A stretch of DNA of 64,000 bases, from positions 1 through 64,000 of the forward strand of contig NZ_JAHVKO010000007.1 of NCBI RefSeq assembly GCF_019800665.1, in the 5' to 3' direction. Below the pieces are notes generated by a model. That model saw only the letters and a list, made by a program, of their open reading frames with translations. It did no database searches and had not been told where the DNA came from. This document shows, piece by piece, positions 35,729-44,559 of this stretch. Each line of letters starts with the position of its first letter. Within the stretch, counting starts at the first letter, position 1. This DNA is from Microbulbifer agarilyticus (GTDB lineage: Bacteria > Pseudomonadota > Gammaproteobacteria > Pseudomonadales > Cellvibrionaceae). The translations under genes were made by a program, and so were the position numbers.

Positions 35729-37272
35729 TTACCCACACTCCGGTAGAGACTCATGGAAGTGGAAGGTACTCGCGTAGGGCGAGGGCCACATTGTCGGTCG
35801 ACAACATCGCTGTGTAGGGGCATATCCGATGTGGCGCGGCGTACCAGTTCCGTGTAGTTTTTCAGTAGTGCTGCGAGTTCATCACTCTTGATTGCGTCTG
35901 CTCGGGGGGAGTACTGCCTCGGCGTGATACGTTGCCCCTGGTAAACCGCCAGCCAACTCGGTTCCAAAAAGAGCCCATTCTTATAGTCCGCTATATGGCC
36001 GCTTTCCCGATACAGCGCCATTTTGTTCTGTAGGGATTCAGGCAGCTCCATCTCCCGGCAATAACGCCAGAAGGGGCTGTCATCGCGCTCTGTGGCGCAA
36101 TAATGGAGAATAAGAAAATCCCGAATACGTTCGTATTCCAGGGCCATCTGCCGGTTGAATTCGTTGCGTTGCGGACGTTGGCTGGCAACGTGATTAGCGG
36201 GCAGCAGGCCAATAAATTTGGTGATGGCGATTTGAATCAGGTAGATACTGGTACTTTCCAGTGGTTCGAGGAAGCCGCTAGAAAGCCCAACAGCGAGGCA
36301 GTTTTTTCGCCAGGACTCCTGCCTGCGCCCGGCCTGGAACCTCAGCTGGCGCGGCTCGTTCGTCGTAGCACCCGGGAGGCCCTGCATTAATAGGTTTTGC
36401 GCCTCGTCATCTTGCATATAGCGCTGTGCATAGACGATGCCGTTGCCCATTCGGTGCTGCAACGGAATTTGCCAGCGCCAGCCTGCGGTATGGGCCTCGG
36501 CGCGGGTATAAGGTCTCAGCTCGCCTGCGGGGGCTTCAGAAGGCACGGCGATAGCGCTGTCACAGGGGAGCCAGTGGCTCCAGTCGATAAACGGCGAATC
36601 CAGTTGCTCGCCGATTAGTAGAGAGCGGAAACCGCTACAGTCGACAAAGAAGTCTCCTGCAAGGCTCTGACCATTTTCCAGGTGTAACGCTGCAATATCG
36701 CCATCTGCATGATGCTCCACGCGATCGACCTTACCTTCTATTCGCTTGACTCCGAGCTCACAGGCAAACTTTCGTAAGTAACGTGCATACAGGCCAGCAT
36801 CAATATGAAATGCATAGGAATAAGTGGCGAGGATGGACCTCAGGTCTTCGCTGGGGAATTCAAAGCGATTCTTAAGTGCAGCGATTACGGGCAGTGAGTA
36901 GTTCTCCAGCGCTTCTGCGTTGTTGTCAGCGCGAGCTTTTAACCACAAGTGATGGAATGGAATACCGTTAAGGTCCCGGCCGTATTCGCCGAAGGGGTGA
37001 ATGTAGGAATCACCCTGTCTTGCCCAGTTGGCGAACTCAATACCTAATTTGTAAGTGGCCTGGGTTTCACGCACGAATACGTTTTCGTCGATACCCAGTA
37101 ATTCATTAAAGGAGCGCAGGTGAGGGAGCGTTGCTTCGCCTACTCCGACAGTGCCGATTTGATCTGACTCTACGAGGGTGACTTCGATACCCCTGGGGAG
37201 TACGAAACGCGCCATGGCCGCTGCGGCCATCCAGCCGGCAGTGCCACCACCGAGTATTATTATTTTTTTCAT
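35725..37272 (-). CDS. Tryptophan-halogenase-family flavoprotein (C)
   Basis: 515 residues with a complete motif set: GGGTAGWMAAAAM at the N-terminus, GVGEATLPHLRSF, ETQATYKLGIEF with the expected active-site lysine, GWRWQIPLQHR, and SSGFLEPLESTSIYL. It is the first gene of the halogenase trio, about 80 bases after the TonB-dependent receptor, with a terminator-like hairpin between them. It and protein A are paralogues that may act on different positions or substrates. The natural substrate is unknown. Confidence 0.88.
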   Translation of the reverse strand: MKKIIILGGGTAGWMAAAAMARFVLPRGIEVTLVESDQIGTVGVGEATLPHLRSFNELLGIDENVFVRETQATYKLGIEFANWARQGDSYIHPFGEYGRDLNGIPFHHLWLKARADNNAEALENYSLPVIAALKNRFEFPSEDLRSILATYSYAFHIDAGLYARYLRKFACELGVKRIEGKVDRVEHHADGDIAALHLENGQSLAGDFFVDCSGFRSLLIGEQLDSPFIDWSHWLPCDSAIAVPSEAPAGELRPYTRAEAHTAGWRWQIPLQHRMGNGIVYAQRYMQDDEAQNLLMQGLPGATTNEPRQLRFQAGRRQESWRKNCLAVGLSSGFLEPLESTSIYLIQIAITKFIGLLPANHVASQRPQRNEFNRQMALEYERIRDFLILHYCATERDDSPFWRYCREMELPESLQNKMALYRESGHIADYKNGLFLEPSWLAVYQGQRITPRQYSPRADAIKSDELAALLKNYTELVRRATSDMPLHSDVVDRQCGPRPTRVPSTSMSLYRSVGK

Positions 37273-37306
37273 TCGGTTCTTTTGATAACAGCTTAAACTT
37301 TCTCTG

Positions 37307-37340
37307 AAAAAACCGGAGGAGGGTATTTCCTCCTCCGGGG
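37307..37340 (-). terminator. Intrinsic terminator between the receptor and the halogenase genes
   Basis: On the minus strand, ccggaggagga and cctcctccgg pair around a short loop, followed by TTTTTT. It lies just after the receptor stop and before the halogenase C start. Partial termination here would make the receptor more abundant than the halogenases. Confidence 0.8.
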
Positions 37341-37350
37341 ATCAGAGTGA

Positions 37351-40263
37351 TTAGAAGTTTATACGCACAACAGCGGCGATTCTCCGGTCATTAATAAACC
37401 AGGAACGGTCCAACTTCTGGCCTTCTTCGTTCACCTGCATGCTTGTTTTGGTGATCTGGTCGAGAATGTTAGTCGCTTCCAGTCCAACTTTCATGTTGTC
37501 GTTCACGTTGTAGAAGATAGAGCCGTCCAGCTGCCCGCCCTCTCCGTTGTAAATCGGCAACTTGGTGATTACATCGCGGGTTGTCAGCAGGTACTCCGAA
37601 CGCCAGTTCCAGGCCAGTCGAGCGGAAATATCTTCGTATTCGTACAGGCCTACCAGGTTGTACGTGTGCTCGGACATGCCCGCCAGTGGCAGGCTGTCAA
37701 ATGCAACCTCGACGTTACCACCTTCTTGCGAGTCGAGGTTTTGGTTAGGAATACTCTTATTGTCTACGTAAGTGTAGTTGGCCTGAAGGCCCAGACCGCT
37801 CCACGCACCGGGCAGAGTATCGAAGAATTGCTGGTAAGCGAGTTCCAAGCCGGTGACTTTGCCATCGCCGAAGTTAACCGGTCCCTCTACCTGAACAGTG
37901 CGGGTAACCCCGTTGTTAGTGATTTCCCGAGGGAAGGTTCCGCTGGTAAAGAAGTCGGAAATATCCTTGTGGAACAGGGTTCCGGAAACGGCGCCCACAT
38001 CACTGAAGTACCATTCCAATGCAAGATCGAAGTTATTGGCCTGCATGGGCTTGAGTCGTGAGTTGCCGGTGCCCGCACGGTAGTCGGTTACTACTCCGGT
38101 GTCCTCTACTTCGTCGCCATCGGTATCAACCCCTTCAATAATGGCATATACGCCGAGGTAGCTGCGCAGCATCCCCATATCCGGGAACGCAATGGCTTGC
38201 GAGGCACCGAAGCGAACCAGTAAATCTTCCTGAAGCTCGTACTTCAGGTTAAAGCTAGGGAGGAAATGTTGATCACTTACGTTATCGACAAAAGATGTGG
38301 TTTCTCCATTAAAGAACGCAAGATCATCGGCGGGCAGTGGCAGGCGATCATCAAGGTAGGCAAACGAGGACCCACCCGTTGTTTCATAGCTCAGGTCGAC
38401 GTAGCGCAAACCAAAGTTACCGGTCAAGGTGTCGTCAGCATTGGCGAATTCGGCCATTACATAGCCCGCGAAACGGTCTTCGGTAATGGGGTTTATTTCG
38501 TCGGGCACAAACGGACCGTTGGTTACACCATCGCGATCGGCAATGGAGGTAAAGAAGTCCGGAGAAATTTCGCCGAGCTGCTCGCGGTAGCGGGAGAAGC
38601 TTTGTACCAGATCTGGGCTTGGTACGAGCAAGGTTCCACCAGTGATACCCGTGGTTTTGCCTCGGAAGAAATCGTTAAAGTTGGCGGTGCCGTATTCTGG
38701 AGCCGGGTATGTCGCGGTACCAGGGAGACCATCCCAGGGGTCAACATCGTGCACGCCGTTGAAGAATTTTTGACCGCCTGCCCAGTCTGCGGAAACCACA
38801 CCCCACTGATAGGTAGACCAGCGGGTAGTCTGTTCTCGCTGGGAAGCGCGCAGGCCACTTTTCACACTACGAAACCAGCCTTTATCCAACTGATATTCAA
38901 CGTCCAGAGTGTAGGCCGCTTCCTTACCATCGTTGTCTTCAATATGGTCCATTTCCGCCAGATAGAAGTAATTCGCCGGGTCGGTGAAATACTCTTCGCT
39001 CGTTTGCGACGATGAGGACGGGGCAAGGAAGGCTACATCAGGTGTACCGCCACCAAAGTTCGCATAGACATCTGCTGCAGTGTGGCCGAACACCGAGAGG
39101 TCGACGACTTTGGTGCTGGCATCGACATACTGCGCATCGAGAGTCACTTGCAGACGGTCGGTCGGGTTCAGCTCAAGATTCAACGAGAAGTCTTCCACCA
39201 GAGTGTTTGAGTGGGACTGGCGGGTATAGCTGTTATAACCGGTGGCACCTTCCAGAGTACCACTTATAAAGCGAAGGTCGTTGTATGTGCTGTCTGCGGA
39301 TGGTTCGCCAACGGTATTGTCGGATTGGAAAGCATGCTCCAGCCAGGATTGGTCTGCATCCGAGCGTACGTACTCCGCGGTAAACAGCTTGGTGCCATCA
39401 TTGTCGGCCCACTGAAATACCATGCTGCCACCGGTCCGCTCGCGGTCCTGATCCACCAGGCGTGCGCCGACATTGATCGGTACCCAGCGCTCACCTACGC
39501 CTGAGATGTTTTTCAGTTCAGGTACGCCCTGCTGGATGGAGTTATTGCTGACCTCTAGATTGGAATTGGCGGCGCTGATTAGAAAACCGAATTCACCTGC
39601 TTCGGTTGACCAGGTGTTGCTATACAGGCCGGAAAAATCCGGCGTCGCGGCTTCGCGCATATCGGTGTAGTTCACCGCAGTGTTGAACGCGATTGTTTGC
39701 CCGTCACTATCGAAGGGTTTGCGGGTTTCCAGGTTGATGGTGCCGGCAATACCGCCTTCGATCATGTCGGCGGTCTGGTTTTTGTACACAATCACCGCGC
39801 CCATCAGCTCTGGCGGTACATCCTGGAAATTCAGGCCACTGCCGTTGTTTGCGGAAAAGCTATCGCGACCGTTGAATTCACTGCGGCTTTGCACCATGCC
39901 GCGCAGGGTCGCGCCACTACCCTCGATGGAGAAGTGATCCGGGTCCTCTGCAGCGGCAAAGCGCTCGATGGATACGCCCGGAACTCGCTGTAGGGCTTCC
40001 AGAACGCTTTTGTCGGGGAGTGCGTTGATATCAGAGGCTGAAATCGCATCGGCAACTGTTGATGCATCACGCTTCATGTCTTGTGCGTTCATCAGGGAGC
40101 CGCGTACCCCCTGTACGACGACTTCTTCCAGTGCCTCATGGCTGGGTATTTCTTCTTCAGCAAATGCAGCATTACTGGCGGCTGCGACGCAGATTGCGAG
40201 CAAACTGCGTTTGAAAACGGTGTTGGATGTGGTTGTATCCGGATTGGACCCTGTCATACTCAT
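37351..40263 (-). CDS. TonB-dependent outer-membrane receptor
   Basis: 970 residues from ATG 40263, chosen because GAGG lies six bases upstream (an ATG at 40275 has none). A signal peptide ends near AAFA (about 36). A TonB-box-like EEVVVQGVRGSL segment leads into the plug (SVLEALQRVPGVSIERF, then GSGLNFQDVPPELMGAVIVYK). A beta-barrel of about 700 residues ends in RIAAVVRINF, with the C-terminal Phe typical of outer-membrane barrels. The group resembles the carbohydrate receptors of Caulobacter and Xanthomonas type, so it probably imports oligosaccharides made by the secreted glucanases. It diverges from the AraC regulator. Confidence 0.93.
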   Translation of the reverse strand: MSMTGSNPDTTTSNTVFKRSLLAICVAAASNAAFAEEEIPSHEALEEVVVQGVRGSLMNAQDMKRDASTVADAISASDINALPDKSVLEALQRVPGVSIERFAAAEDPDHFSIEGSGATLRGMVQSRSEFNGRDSFSANNGSGLNFQDVPPELMGAVIVYKNQTADMIEGGIAGTINLETRKPFDSDGQTIAFNTAVNYTDMREAATPDFSGLYSNTWSTEAGEFGFLISAANSNLEVSNNSIQQGVPELKNISGVGERWVPINVGARLVDQDRERTGGSMVFQWADNDGTKLFTAEYVRSDADQSWLEHAFQSDNTVGEPSADSTYNDLRFISGTLEGATGYNSYTRQSHSNTLVEDFSLNLELNPTDRLQVTLDAQYVDASTKVVDLSVFGHTAADVYANFGGGTPDVAFLAPSSSSQTSEEYFTDPANYFYLAEMDHIEDNDGKEAAYTLDVEYQLDKGWFRSVKSGLRASQREQTTRWSTYQWGVVSADWAGGQKFFNGVHDVDPWDGLPGTATYPAPEYGTANFNDFFRGKTTGITGGTLLVPSPDLVQSFSRYREQLGEISPDFFTSIADRDGVTNGPFVPDEINPITEDRFAGYVMAEFANADDTLTGNFGLRYVDLSYETTGGSSFAYLDDRLPLPADDLAFFNGETTSFVDNVSDQHFLPSFNLKYELQEDLLVRFGASQAIAFPDMGMLRSYLGVYAIIEGVDTDGDEVEDTGVVTDYRAGTGNSRLKPMQANNFDLALEWYFSDVGAVSGTLFHKDISDFFTSGTFPREITNNGVTRTVQVEGPVNFGDGKVTGLELAYQQFFDTLPGAWSGLGLQANYTYVDNKSIPNQNLDSQEGGNVEVAFDSLPLAGMSEHTYNLVGLYEYEDISARLAWNWRSEYLLTTRDVITKLPIYNGEGGQLDGSIFYNVNDNMKVGLEATNILDQITKTSMQVNEEGQKLDRSWFINDRRIAAVVRINF

Positions 40264-40535
40264 CACTTGCCTCATTTTTGTCGATATTTATTAGGCGCGC
40301 GCGTTTGCTTTCTGTTAATGGTAAATCGTGAGCGCAAAACGACCAATCAGTACCCGTATTTTTGAGGCGGCGCACAATCTAATTGGCACATTATTTCTAA
40401 CACGCCGTGAGAACCGGCTTTTCCGGTTGCGATAAGAAGGGTCGATTTAGCGTTGGTGCGGCCGTTAAACGGGTGTATCAGGTCGTAAAACAAAGATAAT
40501 GTTTTTTGTGACCGGGATCTTGGGCGGAGTAAGCG

Positions 40536-41741
40536 ATGAAATTAGTTCTGTTTAACGCACATGACATTGTGCTTTTTTTGACAGTCTATCTATGTCTATT
40601 ATTTGCCCTGATTGCCACGATCGGCCGCCGCAGCTACGGTTGGGGAAATGTGTGGTTGGGAGCATTCCTGCTCTCTCAAGCCTTGGTTGCCTTGCATGTA
40701 CTGGCCCTATGGGGAGAGGCGTTCCACGTTTGGGTGGTAGCACATACCCCTTGGGTATTCGCGGTTTCCGAGGCGTCCCTCTGGATCGAAGGTCCGCTTT
40801 TACTGCTTTATACGAGGAGTGTGCTTTTTAGTCAGTCCAGTTTCCGGCGTAAAGATTTGGTCCTGCTATTCCCACTGTGCTTGTATGCAGTCTTTTATAT
40901 TGGCGCGCTTCTTTATTATGGCGCGAGCCAGGGCTCCCCGGTACTTCAGTTTTTGCGCTCGGATTCTGTTCAATTCTATGAGCACTGCCGAAATCTGACC
41001 CGGGCTGGATTTGGTGTTTGGGCTTTTTGGACGATCAAAAGCTATGAGCCAAGGATGTCCAATGTCTATTCCAATGTGGATCACCTGAGCTACCGGTGGT
41101 TAAAAGTTCTGGTGATCGGGTTTATAGCGCTGAGGCTGTGGAATATTCTGTACCTCAGCATATATACGAGTTTCAATTTTGTGCTGGGAGAAGGTGCTAT
41201 CCAGAAAAGCGATCTGGATGGTGTTGGGATTGCGTCCAATTATGGCCAGTTACTGCTGATATCGGGATTACTGTACTACGGATTTGGCGTTGCCAACGGT
41301 GTACAAAAAGTCACCCAGGAAGTATTGGATGAGGTTGCTGAGCATCCGGTAAGTGACGGGGATAAGGACGAGCGAACACCTTATACACGGGAGCAAGTTC
41401 AGCGCGTCACTCGGCATATGAAGTCTGCACGACCGTACCTGAATAGCAATCTCAAACTTGAGGATCTGGCGAGTCAGGTATCGCTCTCGCCCAAGCTGCT
41501 GTCTAACCTGATAAACCGAGAATTCGAGTGCAATTTCTTTGAGTTTATCAATCGCTACAGGATTACCGAGGTTAAGCAGTTTCTATCCGATCCCTCGTTA
41601 CAAGATCGGTCCGTAATGGATCTTGCGATGCGTGCAGGTTACAACAGTAAAACGACCTTTAACCGGCTGTTCAAAATAGATACAGGGATGACGCCAACGC
41701 AATATCGAAAAGAGGAGCCCTCGCCCCAAGTTGCGTCCTGA
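40536..41741 (+). CDS. Membrane-bound AraC-family regulator
   Basis: 401 residues. The N-terminal 240 residues contain six or seven hydrophobic helices; the C-terminal 100 form an AraC HTH pair (LEDLASQVSLSPKLLSNLI and VMDLAMRAGYNSKTTFNRLF, ending TGMTPTQYRK). GGAG lies six bases before the ATG. Membrane-embedded AraC proteins of this kind are found beside sugar-related receptors and probably sense a ligand in the membrane or periplasm. It is divergent from the TonB-dependent receptor, its likely target. Confidence 0.9.
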   Translation: MKLVLFNAHDIVLFLTVYLCLLFALIATIGRRSYGWGNVWLGAFLLSQALVALHVLALWGEAFHVWVVAHTPWVFAVSEASLWIEGPLLLLYTRSVLFSQSSFRRKDLVLLFPLCLYAVFYIGALLYYGASQGSPVLQFLRSDSVQFYEHCRNLTRAGFGVWAFWTIKSYEPRMSNVYSNVDHLSYRWLKVLVIGFIALRLWNILYLSIYTSFNFVLGEGAIQKSDLDGVGIASNYGQLLLISGLLYYGFGVANGVQKVTQEVLDEVAEHPVSDGDKDERTPYTREQVQRVTRHMKSARPYLNSNLKLEDLASQVSLSPKLLSNLINREFECNFFEFINRYRITEVKQFLSDPSLQDRSVMDLAMRAGYNSKTTFNRLFKIDTGMTPTQYRKEEPSPQVAS

Positions 41742-41770
41742 CCCATTTTTCAATACGAATTTTAAATGTA

Positions 41771-41811
41771 AGGACTCACTGCCGCGCTGGGTGATTTTTG
41801 CGCGGCAGTCC
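41771..41811 (+). terminator. Hairpin after the AraC regulator
   Basis: ctgccgcgc and gcgcggcag pair across a 12-base loop, with further ggact/agtcc pairing outside. It follows the stop by 30 bases but has no T-run, so termination may need help. Confidence 0.5.
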
Positions 41812-41922
41812 CTAGAAAGAGGTCCCAACTTCCGATTTACCTAGTCTTGGTACGCACTTTCTCCGCTTTCTCATTAGATTGTCCCGACTATTCGAAGAAA
41901 AATAACCGTCGAGGCGATAAGG

Positions 41923-42099
41923 ATGATGAAAGGTATTCGCGGGCGTTGGCTCGAAACTCAGTCGCGCCCGGTTCGAGTTGCGGTGGATGTCGCTGCTGTA
42001 CTGTGTACCATGGCGGTCTTATTAGGTGCGGTAACTGCGGAAGCGGCAACAAGTGCGCCACTCTTTGAGCCCGCGGTGCCGGGTATAAGTCACCCCTAG
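41923..42099 (+). CDS. Possible 58-residue exported peptide
   Basis: A short frame starting ATGATG, with GAGG about nine bases upstream, ending in TAG. The sequence has an Arg-rich start (MMKGIRGRWLETQSRPVR) and a hydrophobic stretch ending AEAATSA, like a signal peptide with a cleavage site, then about 15 mature residues. It could be a real small secreted protein, or the relic of a larger gene. No family was recognised. Confidence 0.35.
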   Translation: MMKGIRGRWLETQSRPVRVAVDVAAVLCTMAVLLGAVTAEAATSAPLFEPAVPGISHP

Positions 42100-42428
42100 T
42101 TTGGCGAAATTCTGATCGCCAGGATTCGGGTGTATGTGACCTGCCAGTATGCGTGAGTCATTCATTGAGGGCTGTTGCGAGCAAATCTCTCGGTGCATGT
42201 GTCTGTGGCCGAGCTTATGTGCCCAATCTCCTTTATCGCAATATTGTCCCGCCTTAGCGTAATCTTCTCCCTCCCAGCTATTCGTCAATCGGCGCACCCA
42301 TTACAGTCCTGTTCAATATTGGTGTCGCGCAACTTGGAACGAGCCAAAACCGCCTTCTTCAGGTGGATAAAGTTTGACCATAAATAGTGTTGCTTCGCGT
42401 TTCCAGCTTTTGAATGTGTAATGAATCG
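42100..42428. other. Intergenic region before the GH31 gene
   Basis: About 330 bases with no supported gene. The GH31 promoter should be here. Nothing repetitive or palindromic stood out. Confidence 0.4.
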
Positions 42429-44483
42429 ATGAACAAAAATACAGCACGCAGCTTATTTATTGGAGCTGTGGTAATTGCCCTTGTTAGCGTTGTAAGCGTC
42501 GTAGTGTCCGCAAAAGACAGCGATGGAGACGGCCGAAAGGATCCCCGTGACAACTGCCCATATGAAGCCAACGCCAGTCAGGAGGACATGGATGGTGATG
42601 GGCAGGGGGATATATGTGATATCGACATCGATGGCGATGGCTTTATCAATGAGCATGAGATTATCGCCGAGACAGACCCTAAGGATGCTAGTTCGAAACC
42701 GGATCCCAGTGCGGATGACGACCGCGACGGTATCCCAAACAAAGATGACCGTTGCCCAGCGTCGCCCATTGGGCGGAGTGTCGATGTCCAGGGCTGTGCA
42801 GTTGTCGGTGTCACCGAGATGTTGGATGACTATAGCGATGAAATTGCTCTAAACGCGCCGCATACCGAGCCAATGATTCCCAAGTGGGGGTTTGGTTATA
42901 TGCAGTCAGGATGGGGCGAAGAGGATTTTGGTTATGACAGCCAGGAAGGATTTCTTGACCATGCTCGCGCATTGAGGGGGATCGAAAATCGCTACGGGAG
43001 TCACCGCTACCCCGCAGATGTCATGGTGCTGGACATGTATTGGACCGGCAAGGAATGGAGCTGGCCCGGAAATATGACGTGGGACTTAAACAAGTTTCCC
43101 GATCCTGAGGGCCTGATTGACTCGCTTCACGAAATGAATTTTAAGCTCATGATGAACTATCACGAGGGCGGATTCGGGGAAGAGTGGTTGGCGCAGCTCC
43201 AGCGTGATCTTGACTATGGTGTGGATATTGTCTGGCTGGATTTTTGGCGAGCCGATTCTCAGTATGAAAAGCGCGTGTGGGAGTTATTGCGCAATCATCA
43301 CGGAGAAGACAAGCGCATCATGTTTATGGCCCGCCACTACGCGCGGCCGAATCACCACAATCAGGAATCGATTCTAGGTGGCGACTATATGCGTACACCT
43401 AATGAGGAATCCCTGGAAAAAGCCATGCCCATCCACTGGACCGGCGACGTGCTGGGGGACTGGAAAGGCTTTGCTGAAACGATTGAGGCCATTGTTCATA
43501 GCGATGATGGTGCGCCGGGCGGCTGGTCTTATTTGCATGCAGATACACCGGGGCATACCAAGGGAGAAGACCCCGAACTCGCGTTGCGTTGGATGCAGTT
43601 TTCCGACTTCACTACGTCTACACGCAATCATGGTACTACCGCGCGAGATGTATGGTCTTGGGGCGATCAGGTAGAAAAACTGAGTTATCAGTCGCGCATG
43701 CTGCGTTACCGCTTGTTGCCCTACATTTACACCTACAGCTGGCATATATGGCAAGACGCCATGCCATTGACACGGCCACTGCGCCTGGCTTACCCCGGGG
43801 AAGCCGACGAAAACCGCTATGTGTATCTTTTTGGCGAGGAGATCCTGGTGGCGCCGGTGTACAAGTCCGCTGTTTCTTTTCCTGGGGAGAAAATGGATGT
43901 TTATCTTCCGAAGGGCAATGGATCACAGTGGGTGGATTACTGGACCCATCAAGTGTACGAAGGCGGGCAAACGATTCAGGTTGATGCCAGTATGGATATT
44001 CACCCGAATATCCCATTATTTGTAAAGCGCGGGGCTATTATTCCGATGGGGCCGGAAATTTTCCATATTGATCCAGCGGTGCATGCGGATCCGATTACGT
44101 TGGACATTTACCCCAAAGAACGGGGGGAATCTTCATTTACTCTGTACGATGATGACGGTGAAACCCTGGGGTATCAAAGGGGCGAGCAAAGCTTTTCACG
44201 GATTTCAGTAGTCTCCAGTGATAAACAGTTGGAAATCGTGGTCGGGGCGCATAAGGGGGGATACGCCGGCAAGCCAAAAAAACATAACTATAGGGTGAAA
44301 CTTAATCTGATAGAGCGTGACTTCCAGCCGCCAGAGTTGAATGGAGATTCGTTGCCTGCGCTGGTTGATATTGACTCAGAAAATCCGCGGGGTTGGCTCT
44401 ACGATAAAGAAAACAAGATTATGTGGGTAAAATTTTCAAGCGCTGCTGATCAAGAAAATCGTATTGTGCTCCAAAATATTTAG
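42429..44483 (+). CDS. GH31 family glycosidase with N-terminal calcium-binding TSP3-like repeats
   Basis: 684 residues from ATG 42429 (an ATG five codons earlier at 42414 is possible). A hydrophobic N-terminus (about 8-30) acts as signal or anchor. Next come acidic TSP3-like repeats ([34 protein letters not shown] and [15 protein letters not shown], about 32-125). The GH31 barrel has the likely nucleophile Asp271 in WLDFWRAD and acid/base Asp340 in [10 protein letters not shown]; the C-terminal sandwich includes [11 protein letters not shown] and [12 protein letters not shown]. The usual N-terminal GH31 beta-sandwich is missing. Specificity is open: alpha-glucosidase, alpha-xylosidase or related. 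Confidence 0.87.
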   Translation: MNKNTARSLFIGAVVIALVSVVSVVVSAKDSDGDGRKDPRDNCPYEANASQEDMDGDGQGDICDIDIDGDGFINEHEIIAETDPKDASSKPDPSADDDRDGIPNKDDRCPASPIGRSVDVQGCAVVGVTEMLDDYSDEIALNAPHTEPMIPKWGFGYMQSGWGEEDFGYDSQEGFLDHARALRGIENRYGSHRYPADVMVLDMYWTGKEWSWPGNMTWDLNKFPDPEGLIDSLHEMNFKLMMNYHEGGFGEEWLAQLQRDLDYGVDIVWLDFWRADSQYEKRVWELLRNHHGEDKRIMFMARHYARPNHHNQESILGGDYMRTPNEESLEKAMPIHWTGDVLGDWKGFAETIEAIVHSDDGAPGGWSYLHADTPGHTKGEDPELALRWMQFSDFTTSTRNHGTTARDVWSWGDQVEKLSYQSRMLRYRLLPYIYTYSWHIWQDAMPLTRPLRLAYPGEADENRYVYLFGEEILVAPVYKSAVSFPGEKMDVYLPKGNGSQWVDYWTHQVYEGGQTIQVDASMDIHPNIPLFVKRGAIIPMGPEIFHIDPAVHADPITLDIYPKERGESSFTLYDDDGETLGYQRGEQSFSRISVVSSDKQLEIVVGAHKGGYAGKPKKHNYRVKLNLIERDFQPPELNGDSLPALVDIDSENPRGWLYDKENKIMWVKFSSAADQENRIVLQNI

Positions 44484-44503
44484 TAACCACATAGTAGAGT
44501 CAT

Positions 44504-44534
44504 AAAAAAGCCGGCGATAAACGCCGGCTTTTTT
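44504..44534. terminator. Bidirectional terminator
   Basis: aaaaaagccggcg and cgccggctttttt pair around ataaa. It lies between the convergent GH31 and S46 peptidase genes. Confidence 0.92.
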
Positions 44535-44559
44535 GTGCTTGGAAGTTGGGTATAGGAAG

